Source: Tilletiopsis washingtonensis (lineage: Eukaryota; Basidiomycota; Exobasidiomycetes; Entylomatales). Taken from it: a DNA stretch of 64,000 nt. Of this stretch, positions 1 through 9,900 are shown in pieces. A program made the translations under genes and the position numbers. The stretch covers positions 524,477 through 588,476 of the forward strand of contig NW_020312008.1 of assembly GCF_003144115.1 (NCBI RefSeq). Direction: 5' to 3'. The first letter of the stretch is position 1; the number at the start of each line of letters is the position of its first letter. The notes below the pieces were generated by a model. The model made no database searches and was not told the DNA's origin. It worked only from the letters and a program-made list of their open reading frames with translations.

Positions 1-30
1 CTCACAGCGCGACCTCCAGCTGGCGGTGCA

Positions 31-62
<32 letters not shown>

Positions 63-920
63 ACCAGTCGGCTGCGAGGAGAGATGAGCAGCTGCAGCGC
101 ACACGCGCCGCAAGCAGACTCACAGCACGAACCCCTGCTGGCGGCGCTGGCGGCGGAGGCGGCGGCGGTGCACCTCCCTAGAAGGAATGTCAGCACGCGC
201 ATGCGTCCAGCCAGTCTCTGGCCAGCCCAACTCACGGGTCGAGGCGGAGCGCGCGAGGGCAGCGACGGCGCACCCGCGGGCGGAGGCACGGGCCGCGGGG
301 GAGCTGCTGCGCGCGGCGGCGGAGGAGCCGCTGGCGGAATGCGCGTCAGTGGTGGGGGGTGACGCGAGGCAAGACTGGCCTCGCTGGCATGAAGGCCGGC
401 AAAGAGGAACGAGAGGCTGCGGCCGAACAGCGCGGGCTGTCGATGCATCCGCACGCAGCACGCATGACACGGGAGTCCGCGCAGATGCTTCATCCAGCCT
501 ACCCGGCGCACGGGCGTCTGCTCTCTCTCTGCCCCGCCTGTCACACACGCGTCCCGACTCACAGCTTCGCGGCGGCGGCGGCGCGCTCGAGCCGGCCGGC
601 TTCAGCTTGGGCATGCCGCCGGCAAAGATGCCGCCGAGACCTGCCGCGGGCGGCGCAGCGGCGGCTGGCGGCGGCGGCGCACCTCCGGGCACCGGCGGCG
701 CACGCGCGGGCCCAGCGCCTGCTCGTGTGCCGCCGCCCGAGGGCGCCTCGCCGACGACGGCGCCGGCGACGGGCGGCGCGGAGCGGTCGTTGATCTGCCC
801 GACCTCTGCGCGCAGGGGAGCAAGGGTGAGCGAGGAGTAAGAAGTGGGGGGTGGGCAGAAGGGCAACGCACTCTTGAGGCCCTTGCCGGCCTGGATGGCC
901 TGCAGCAGGCCGCCGTCCAT
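1..920 (-). CDS. VRP1: Verprolin/WIP-family actin regulator, 5' part (runs off the left edge)
   Basis: WIP/verprolin proteins bind actin monomers through a WH2 motif, bind WASP, and work at cortical actin patches in endocytosis and polarity. Exons seen on the minus strand: 920-872, 805-563, 330-236, 177-124 and 71-6; a donor at 5-1 leads out of the window. Splicing of the first two exons restores a WH2 motif, LLQAIQAGKGLKK followed by NDRSAPP, the family hallmark. After it come proline-rich stretches and a glycine-rich stretch (LGGIFAGGMPKLKP). The start at 920 places WH2 almost at the N-terminus; many family members have a short polyproline leader first, so a further upstream exon is possible. 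The third to fifth exons are small, begin and end in phase with each other, and encode polyproline modules; the last two look like duplicates. The C-terminal WASP-binding part is outside the window. Confident in the family, moderately so in the exon ends. Confidence 0.82.
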
Positions 921-1390
921 GACTTGTTGGAGTGAATGCGATGTGGTGGTGGAGTGTGGGGAGAAGCTGTGCTGCGCTGTGGAGGCCGAGGCCGTGCGCG
1001 CCAGCTCGGCGATCGCACAGCCCCCGGATGGCAAGTGCGGAGTCGCGCCCCCAGGGGCCGGCCAGGAGAGCGCGCACGTGAGGACAAGGGCAGGCAGCCT
1101 GCAACGCGCACCGCGCGCCGCGCCGCGCACCAACACGCACGGCCGCGCGCTGGCAGGCGGCGTGCGGGCGCGAGAGGCCACAGCGCAGGCGCGCCCGCCA
1201 CGCCGCTGCTGCTGCCAGTGCTGCTCGTCGTCGCCGTCGCCGGCGCGCGTCTCAACGCACAAGCGCACGTCGCGGCGCGCGCCGCCTCTGCCTCTCAACC
1301 CTCACCTCCAGCTCTACGTCACTCCTGAGCTTCCTCTTCCCGTCCTTCCTCTCACCCTCCTCTTCGCCCACCCTCACACACACACACACC
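921..1390. promoter_or_regulatory. Divergent intergenic region, verprolin / alpha-tubulin
   Basis: About 470 bases separate the two start codons, so both promoters must lie here. The alpha-tubulin side ends in a pyrimidine-rich stretch and an AC dinucleotide run (about 1374-1389) that touches the ATG. No TATA box stands out. No coding frame here matches a protein I recognise. Confidence 0.5.
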
Positions 1391-3164
1391 ATGCGTGAAG
1401 TGCTCTCGCTGCACGTCGGCCAGGCCGGCATCCAGATCGGCAATGCCTGCTGGGAGGTGAGGCTGCGCGTGTAGAGAGCGCAAGGCAGTGGCAGCGCTGA
1501 TGCAAACCCTGTGTGACACGCAGCTCTACCTCAACGAGCACGGCCTCACGCCCGACGGCCGCGTCACCGAGGGCTCGCCGTCGGAGAACGACGACGGCTT
1601 CAGCACCTTCTTCAGCGAGACGGGCAGCGGCAAGGTGCGTGCGCGCGTGGGGCGTGGGCGAGCGCGTGGGAGGGATGGTGCGGTGTGTGGGGGTTGGGGA
1701 GACGTGCGGCAGAGATGAGAGCGAGATAGATGCAGCTGCGACGTCCGCAGCGCGGCATGCCACCTCGAGGTGCCGCGCGTGGCGTGCACCGCGATGGTCT
1801 CGCGTGGCAGACACCTCTCTGGCCTTGCCACCTCTCTGCGCGGCTGCATGGTGGCATGCCTCTGCGCGCCCTGCATCCCGTCACCCGGCTGCGTGGCGGC
1901 ACCCTTCTGCGCACTGACACCCTCCGCAGTACGTGCCGCGCTCCATCTACGTCGACCTCGAGCCCAACGTCGTCGACGAGGTGCGCAACGGCACGTACCG
2001 CAGCCTCTTCCACCCCGAGACGCTCGTCACGGGCAAGGAGGATGCGGCGAACAACTACGCGCGCGGCCACTACACCGTCGGCAAGGAGCTCATCGACCAG
2101 ACGCTGGACCGCGTGCGCAAGCTCGCCGACGCGTGCAGCGGCCTGCAGGGCTTCTTCGTCTTCCACTCGTTCGGCGGCGGCACCGGCTCGGGCTTCGGCT
2201 CGCTGCTCCTTGAGCGCCTGGCGCAGGACTACGGCAAGAAGGCCAAGCTCGAGTTCAGCGTCTACCCGGCGCCGATGATGAGCAGCAGCGTCGTCGAGCC
2301 GTACAACAGCGTCCTCACGACGCACACGACGCTCGAGAACTCGGACTGCTCCTTCATGGTCGACAACGAGGCCATCTACGACATCTGCAAGCGCAACCTG
2401 GGCATTGCGTCGCCCGGCTACTCGAACCTCAACCGCCTCATCGCGCAGGTCGTGTCCAGCATCACGGCCTCGCTGCGCTTCGACGGCTCGCTCAACGTCG
2501 ACCTCAACGAGTTCCAGACGAACCTCGTGCCCTTCCCGCGCATCCACTTCCCGCTGGCGACGTACGCGCCCATCATCAGCGCCGAGAAGGCCTTCCACGA
2601 GCAGAACAGCGTGGCGGAAATGACGTTCTCGAGCTTCGAGAAGGGCAACCAGATGGTCAAGTGCGACCCGCGCGACGGCAAGTTCATGGCGTGCTGCCTG
2701 CTGTACCGCGGCGACGTCGTGCCCAAGGACGTCAACACGGCCGTGGCGGCGATCAAGACGAAGCGCACGATTCAGTTTGTCGACTGGTGCCCCACGGGCT
2801 TCAAGATTGGCATCTGCAACGAGCCGCCGAGCCTGGTGCCCGGCGGCGACCTGGCCAAGGTGTCGCGCTCGCTCTGCATGCTCGCCAACACGACGGCCAT
2901 TGCGGCGGCGTGGAGCCGCCTGGACCGCAAGTTTGACCTCCTCTACTCGAAGCGCGCCTTTGTGCACTGGTACGTCGGCGAGGGCATGGAGGAGGGCGAG
3001 TTCAGCGAGGCGCGCGAGGACCTCGCCGCGCTGGAGAAGGTGAGTGGTTAGACGTGCAGCACTGGCAGAGCCGAGGACTGACTGTACACCACTCGCAGGA
3101 CTACGAGGAGGTCGGCATGGACACGGCCGCCGAGGGCGACGAGCTCGAGGCCGAGGAGTACTAA
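1391..3164 (+). CDS. TUB1: Alpha-tubulin
   Basis: Alpha-tubulin pairs with beta-tubulin to build microtubules. Exons 1391-1456, 1524-1634, 1930-3039 and 3099-3164 give 450 residues, the normal length. Visible landmarks: N-terminal [22 protein letters not shown]-type start, the GGGTGSG nucleotide loop near residue 143, the catalytic glutamate in DLNEFQTNL near 254, the conserved [14 protein letters not shown] helix and an acidic tail ending EEY, as in tyrosine-ended alpha-tubulins. Several normally constant positions differ: the T5 loop reads [15 protein letters not shown] (usually PAPQVST or PAPQIST), the segment after HEQ reads [17 protein letters not shown], and the luminal loop has no Lys40 equivalent. 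It is therefore either the main but fast-evolving copy or a divergent second isotype. The three introns and stop are well supported by phase and consensus. Confidence 0.97.
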
Positions 3165-3246
3165 GAGACATGTGCGAGGCCCGCTTGCGGCTCATCGTCT
3201 CGCACGAAGCCGAGACAATGTGCGAGGCCGGCCTGCGGCTCATCGT
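3165..3246 (+). repeat. Imperfect direct repeat after the tubulin stop
   Basis: Two copies of a unit of about 34 bases (3165-3199 and 3212-3246) share TGTGCGAGGC and TGCGGCTCATCGTC, with few differences. They lie just past the stop codon, so probably in the 3' untranslated region. The remaining space to 3549 is pyrimidine-rich, holds a short run of C followed by CA repeats (about 3340-3354), and shows no gene; the transporter gene ends there on the other strand. Confidence 0.6.
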
Positions 3247-3549
3247 CCCTTCTTGGCACTCTTCACCCACTCCTTGCCCTCGTGGCATTCCGCTGCTTTC
3301 CCTTTCAATCTGACGCCTCGAATGAGGCACCCTTTCTCCCCCCCCACACACACGGGCGACTCGCTCCCCCTCTCTGTACGGGTTGCGGTAGCTTCCAATG
3401 ATTCCCCTTCCCCCGCTTTTTTCCTTCTCCTCACGCGGCGTGAAGTGTGCGATGCGGGGCAGGATGGAGGTGTGACATTAGCGCGGGGTCTGTCTTTTGG
3501 ATTGTATAAGGGATGCTCGGGTCCAGCGCTTTCAACGTGCGGCGCATTG

Positions 3550-5678
3550 CTACTGCTCCTTCTTCTCCTTCTCGCGCTTGCCGTCTTCCTTGTCGCCTCC
3601 TCCCTTTCCCGCACCGAGCGTATAGCCGACGGTGCCCAGCAGCACGGCCGCGGCGCCCGCGGCCAGCTGGCGTGTGTTTGCGCCGCGGGCGCTGGCGCCG
3701 CCCACGAGAAGCAGGGAGATGGCGAGCGAGGCGGCCTTGCGCACCACGAGCACGAGCGTCACGGTGAGACTGCTGACGCGCGCCGTGAGGCGATTGACGC
3801 CGTTGATGCAGAGCAGCTGCGTGGCGACGTTGAGCGCGAGGGGTGCGAGGAGCGAGGGCAGCAGCACGCCGCTGCCGACGCCTCCGCCGCTGCGCTGCGA
3901 TATTGTCGAGCCGAACGCGACGGCGCGCAAGTCGAGCTGTCCGCCCGGCGTCGCCACGCCAGGCGCCGGCGCTCCCCAGCCGAGCCACATTTGCGGCGTG
4001 TGCAGCGCCGCGCGCCACTCGGCGCGCAGCTGCGGCAGCGAGGCGAGAAAGAGGGGCAGCGAGAGGGCGTGCGAGTAGAAGAGGGCCTCGCGCCAGTGCT
4101 GCGAGCCGTACATGCCAAACGTGCTCTCTTGGTACAGCCCCATGAACGAGGAGAGCAGCAGCGCGAGCGTGAGGAGCGCAATGCCGAGGAAATAGTCGGA
4201 CGACGAGGAGGAGGAGGAGGAGGAGGAGGAGGAGGAGGAGGAGGAGGANNNNNNNNNNNNNNNNNNNNNNNNNNNNNNNNNNNNNNNNNNNNNNNNNNNN
4301 NNNNNNNNNNNNNNNNNNNNNNNNNNNNNNNNNNNNNNNNNNNNNNNNNNNNNNNNNNNNNNNNNNNNNNNNNNNNNNNNNNNNNNNNNNNNNNNNNNNN
4401 NNNNNNNNNNNNNNNNNNNNNNNNNNNNNNNNNNNNNNNNNNNNNNNNNNNNNNNNNNNNNNNNNNNNNNNNNNNNNNNNNNNNNNNNNNNNNNNNNNNN
4501 NNNNNNNNNNNNNNNNNNNNNNNNNNNNNNNNNNNNNNNNNNNNNNNNNNNNNNNNNNNNNNNNNNNNNNNNNNNNNNNNNNNNNNNNNNNNNNNNNNNN
4601 NNNNNNNNNNNNNNNNNNNNNNNNNNNNNNNNNNNNNNNNNNNNNNNNCCCCCCCCACACACACACGGCCCCTACAACCTTTCGGGTCCCTGCGGCTTTC
4701 TGCGCCTCTTGCGCTCTTCGGGGCCACCGTTGCCAGAGAACGGGAGGGGGGGGGCAAGCGCACACATAGTCTCGAGCGAAGCCACGCGTCTCCTCTTGTG
4801 CCTGTCTCTCTCTCTCTCTCTGATCTGGGCAACGCGCGCCTTGTGTCGCGCGCTCACTGCCCCGTGTGTGTGTGGCAGGACCACTAGGAACCCGACGCAC
4901 GAGCTGTTGGCGGGTCCTGGGGAACCCCCCCCCCCCTTCAACCCCTCTCTCTGAGAGACGTTCTCTCTTTGCCGCCCTTGCCCCAGCCCCCCTGGCGCCC
5001 TCACGCCCGACACGTCTCTCTCTCTCTGGCCTTGCCCTTTTGCATGCGCTCCAAGGCCCGGAAAACCCAACACCCTGTCTCCCTCCCCACGCCCCTTGTT
5101 GTCGGCTCTCGTATGTCCTCCTCTCAGCCCCCCCCCCCCCCCCACGGGGGGCAGCTCTTTTATCTGCCTCGCCCCCACTTTTCCTGCTTTGCTGCCGCGC
5201 GCGCCGCCACAAACACAAGCAGCAAAACGCAAACTCACCGTCTGCGCTTGACGGCCGCGCCGGTGAGCATGTTGACGACGAGGCCGCCGCTGCGGAAGAT
5301 GATGTGTACGGGCATGGGCACGGCGTATGCGAACGCCGAGTTGTTGAGCAGACTGCTGGCGTAGTACAGCGCCACCTGTACGGCCCATCGTCTCAGGGGC
5401 ACCTTGGGCTGCCGCACTCGCGGCCACCCCGAGTCGAGCGACAGCTGTCCGGGAAGAGAGACGAGGGCGGTGACGAGGAAGTGGAGGAAAGTGAGAAGGG
5501 TCCCGCAGGAGGGTTGGATGGACGTGGTGCGCTCGAGAAAGTAGGCGTTGGAACAGCAGCCGCCGAAGATGAGCGAGAGGAGGAGGAACCACGGAGGCAG
5601 CGTGAGCAGCAGCGAGTGCAGCGAGGGATACCCCGGCGGCAGCGAGGGCAGCTTGGAGGGCGTCAAGGGCGACGACAT
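3550..5678 (-). CDS. UAA/SLC35B-type nucleotide-sugar transporter, probably UDP-GlcNAc (Yea4-like), interrupted by an assembly gap
   Basis: These multi-span proteins exchange UDP-sugars for UMP across ER or Golgi membranes. First exon 5678-5239 gives about 146 residues with hydrophobic segments and the family signature around residues 46-55 (IFGGCCSNAYFLE) and PVHIIFRSGG. After a long intron and the gap, the last exon resumes near 4200 with YFLGIALLTLALLLSSFMGLYQE, then HWREALFYSHALSLPLFLA, typical of SLC35B4/Yea4, and ends at 3550. About 25 residues (one span) are missing and probably lie in or next to the N run. The C-terminus is KKEQ, a KKXX retrieval signal pointing to the ER. The serine run before the last part is encoded by a TCC repeat touching the gap. 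UDP-GlcNAc is the likeliest substrate; UDP-xylose or another sugar cannot be excluded. Confidence 0.85.
4201..4248 (+). repeat. GAG/CTC trinucleotide microsatellite at the gap edge
   Basis: A near-perfect GAG run (serine codons TCC on the coding minus strand) leads straight into the N run, so the assembly probably broke in this repeat. The true repeat number, and so the length of the serine run in the transporter, is unknown. Confidence 0.9.
4249..4648. other. Assembly gap, 400 N
   Basis: Exactly 400 unresolved bases, a size often used for an estimated or fixed gap. It lies inside the nucleotide-sugar transporter gene. On its right side the sequence (4649-5232) is intron-like, with C runs (for example 5128-5143), CT repeats and CA repeats, and no coding frame fits the transporter. 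Confidence 0.99.
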
Positions 5679-6335
5679 GGCTGCGCCAGTTGCAGCACGC
5701 AAGGGCGGGAAGCGCAACGAAAGAAGCTGCGCGCCGAGCTGCGCGCCTGACAACTGAAGACCCCGAGAGTGGCAAGTGGCCGAAGAGGAAGAAGAGCGTG
5801 CCCGTTTGATGGAGCGCAGGCAGACGGCTTGAGACGCTCTACGTGTGCTGCTGTGGGGGAAGAGGAGGGGTGGTGAGAGAGAGAAAAGAAGCAAGCGCCA
5901 AAGAGCCTTGTGCTGACTTGGACGAGCGAGAAGCCTTAAGCCTTCGGGCGCGCGCCGAAGTCTCGTGTCACTTTCGGCCCCTCGCCCTGATGCCTCCACG
6001 TCGGGCACCGCGTCGGTCTCCTCTCTGAGCGGCTGCTGCCCGCCGCGCTGCTCGCCTGACCCTGCGCTGCCTCCCAGCCAGAGCTCGGGCCAGCGTCAGC
6101 CTCGCGCGCGCGGCGCTGCGCTGCGCCGCCGTCCGCCGCGCCGTCACGCGTCTTTTGGCGCGCGCGCGGCGCCGTGACGCGCCTCGACGCGGCCGGGGGG
6201 GGGGGGGGGCATCTCATCTTGGCTGCGCTCCACCTGCACGCGCCCGCTCTCTGCTCCACGCCTGCACTTCGTCTCCATGGCACATTGACCCACGTCGGCA
6301 CCCCTCACAAGCTACGGCAACAAGCAGCAAGAGCC
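5679..6335. promoter_or_regulatory. Divergent intergenic region, transporter / NTO1
   Basis: About 660 bases between two start codons facing away from each other. It contains a G run (about 6197-6209), purine-rich GAGA stretches near 5870-5900 and a run of GCGC-rich sequence near 6090-6180. No gene is recognisable. Confidence 0.45.
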
Positions 6336-6950
6336 ATGCCCATCCCGCCCGCGCCGCCCAACAACCTGCCCCTCGCCTCGTCGCTGCCGCGCATCTCCTT
6401 TCGCCGCGTCGTCTCGCCCTCCGCCTCGGCTCACGCTCTCGCCGCCTCCTCTGGCGACGCAGGCGCAGCGCCTGGCCATGCCGTCGCCGGGCCCAGCAGC
6501 GTGCCCGACGGCGCCTCGCTTCCTCTCGCCAGCAGCGGCGGCGGCGGCGGCGGCGGCAAGTGGGCGCTCCCAGGGCCCGAGCCCCTCTTTCTCGCCTTTG
6601 GCTTCGTCGACCCCCACGCGCCGCACGAGTGGCCCGCGGCGTATGTGCGCCACCGCGAGATGGGCGAGCAGGAACGCATGCGCGAGTGCGAGTATGACAT
6701 GGATGAACAGGGTGAGTGCGAGTTTGTTTGTTGCCCCCTGGGGGGGGGGGGTCTGCGCACGTAAAGAGAGAGAGAGGCAAAGAGAGGGACACAGCAAGCA
6801 GGGCGGAAGTGAAGGCACATGGGTGCGGGCAATGGACTGTAAGGTAGCAAAGCACATCAGGGAGCGCCAGCTAGGCGCACAAGGGGCAACACGGCCAAGC
6901 GCCATGAGGGAGTGCAAACACACACACTGCGGGGCCAGACTGCAGTGGGG

Positions 6951-6986
<36 letters not shown>

Positions 6987-9900
6987 GCATGGCCATGCCA
7001 GCCGTGGTCTTGTCGCCTGCGGCCAGGAGACTGCACGGGGGGGGCGCCGGCGACCAGGGCATGGGTGGGGGGGGCCTCGACTTGGCGCCATTGGCCTGCT
7101 CGCTGAGCGCGCCCTCTCGCCCGGGTCTATCTGTTGCAACGCCCAGCGCCTCCTGCTGACCTGCGGCCCCCGCAGACAAGGAGTGGCTGGATGCGCTCAA
7201 CGCCGAGCGGCGCGCGCAGCAGCTCGACGTCGTGGCGTACGAGACGTTTGAGATTCTCATCGACCGCCTCGAGAAGGAGTGGTTCGCCCTCGTGAAGCGC
7301 ATCCCCGTGCGTGCGCCGCCACCTGTCGTCGGCGAAGACGGCGAGGCGCGCGCCGAGAATGAGGACGTAGAGTGCGCCATCTGCGACGACGGCGAGTGCG
7401 AAAACTCAAATGCAATCGTCTTTTGCGACGGCTGCAATCTGGCGGTGCACCAGGGTGAGTGGGAGAGATGGCAAGCTACTTTGCAGCACAGCTGAGATTC
7501 GCGCTTCTTCCCCAGACTGCTACGGCATTCCCTACATTCCCGAGGGCCAGTGGCTCTGCCGCAAATGCACCGTCTCGCCCGACCGCGCCGTCTGCTGCGT
7601 GCTCTGTCCGCACGAGGGCGGCGCCTTCAAGCAGACGACGCAGGGGCGCTGGGCCCACCTGCTCTGCGCCATGTGGATCCCGGAGACGGGAGTCAGCAAT
7701 GCCGTGTACATGGAGCCCATCGACAGCGTGGAACGCATCCCCAAGGCGCGCTGGAAGCTGGTGCGTTCGTTTGCAGCAGGCATCAAGTACCACAGCCTCC
7801 CCGACGCTGACCTCGCCACCCCTCATACCAGCAATGCTACCTGTGCAACCAGCGCACCGGCGCATGCATCCAGTGCGACCAAAAGACGTGCTTCACCGCC
7901 TTTCACGTCACCTGTGCCCGCAAGGCGGGCCTCTTGCTCAAGACGACGCGGCAGCGCGCCGTGCATCACGAGGAGTCGGACGACGAAGAGGCGGGCGGAG
8001 AGACACTCAAGGCCTGCTGTCACAAACACATGCCCAAGGACAACCGCAGCAGCGGCGCTGCCACGCGTCGCAGGCGCAGCAAGCAGCGCCAAGAGGGCAG
8101 CGAGAGCAGTGCGGAAGAGAGTGGCGCGTCGCCGCATGCGCCCGTCGTGCGCGTCCATGGCGCCGCCGCGCCGCGCAGTCGCATCAAGCTAGTGCGCCGC
8201 AGCGGCAGTACGGGCACCTCTCGCGTGCTGCTCAAGTCCTCGAGCAGCAGCAGTGGGCAAAAGTCGGCGCGCGCCTACAAGTCGACGTACGTGGCCGGGC
8301 CTCCCTTAGTGCCGTGGCTCATCATCACCAAAGTGCTCGACTACATTGCGCGCCTCCCCGTGCGCAAAAAGCCCGAGCTGGCGCTGCGCGTGGCGCGCTT
8401 CTGGAGCCTGAAGCGCGAGGCGCGCCGCGGCGCGCCGCTGCTCAAACGCCTGCATCTCGAGCCGTGGACGGCGAGTAAGGAGGGAAAGGAACAGACGGAC
8501 ACGCAGAGGATTCGCAAGCTCGAGGTGAGGCACCGCGCACTCGTCATTTACGCTGGCGCCTTGCGCTGCCCTCTCAGCGCTGACCTCTCCCCCCCCCCCC
8601 CCCCCCTGCAGTTCCTCTTCCGCCTGCGCGAAGACCTCGAGAAGATTCGCATGCTGGCCGAGCTGGTGCGCAAGCGCGAAAAGGAAAAGCTGCGCCAGGT
8701 GCAGCTGCTGCGCGACGTGCTTGTGCGCGGCGTGCTGCTGCCGTACCACGCCGAGCTGCGGCGCGCCCTCGACAAGGTCTCCTCGTGAGTTAGCCAGCGC
8801 GGAGCGGGGACAGCCCTCGGGCCACTTGCCGCGCATCGCTGAGGTGCCTTCTCTTGCCCACCACAGCCTCGATCGCGCCGGTCTCTTTCTGCATCCAGTC
8901 GCACGCAGCGAGGTGCCCGACTACTACGACATCGTCACGTCGCCCATGACGTGGAGCGGCATGGCGGAGAAGCTCGAGGCGCAGCAGTACGGCGATGCCG
9001 CGGCGTTTCGCGCCGACATTGAGCTGGTGCTGCGCAACGCCATGCTGTACAACAAGCCCGACACGGCCTTCCACCGCTCGGCACAGCGCATCCTCAAGGG
9101 CTGCGCGGGCGTGTTTGAGACGCTCGAGGCGCTCGAGAAAGTGCATGGCCCAGACCAGGCGGGACAGGAACAGCTAGGCCTCGAGCCGGAAGAGGCAATT
9201 CTGCGCCTGCTGTGCGACTACGAGGAGCAGACGCAGGACTTGAGCGACAGCAACGACGCAGAGGCAGCGCCAAAGAGCGCCATTGAGGATCTCGTGCGTC
9301 ACTTCTACTCCGTCGAGGCGCCCGCTGCGCCGGCGCCGGCAGCGCGGGCACCAACGCCGCCGCCGCGCGTCAAGCTCTCGCTGCAGCGCTCGTCGCGCTC
9401 CGCGCGCACAGACGAGGGCAGCACTGCACCGGCCCAAGCCTCGTCTGCACAGTCTCCCGCTCCCACGCGGCGCGGCCGCAGCGGCGCCGCGCCGGCCGAG
9501 GATGCGGCCGTCGAGGAGCTGGAGCGCGCGCCGCGCAGCGAGCAAGACAAGGCCGCGGCGCGGCTTGCACGCGCAAAGACGGAGGAGGAAAAGGAGGAGA
9601 CGCGCCGGCGCAAGCAACGCAGTGCCCTGGCGGCCTCGCAGGCTTCGGCGGCGGCCCGGCAGCGACGCAAGCGCGAGGCAGAGGAGGCGGCGGCGGCGCG
9701 CAGCGCAAAGAAGCAACGTGCCTCCGCCTCGCCGCAGCTGCATGGCGGCAGCAAGCGCGACGCGGCGGCAGCGGCGCCTGATGCCTCTTCGCAGGCCAGC
9801 GTCCGCAGAGGCCGCTCGGCCCACCGCGCAGAGTCCGAGTCCTCCTCGTCGTCGGCGGAGGCGACATCCACCACGCCCGAGGCGGAGCGGGCGCTGCGGC

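Noticed and set aside
120-1298. Open frame of 392 codons on the minus strand across the verprolin region
   Set aside because: It crosses introns and frames of the spliced verprolin gene; only the spliced reading restores the WH2 motif with correct phase.
1612-3351. 579-codon open frame antisense to alpha-tubulin
   Set aside because: Shadow of the GC-rich tubulin codons; it contains no recognisable domain.
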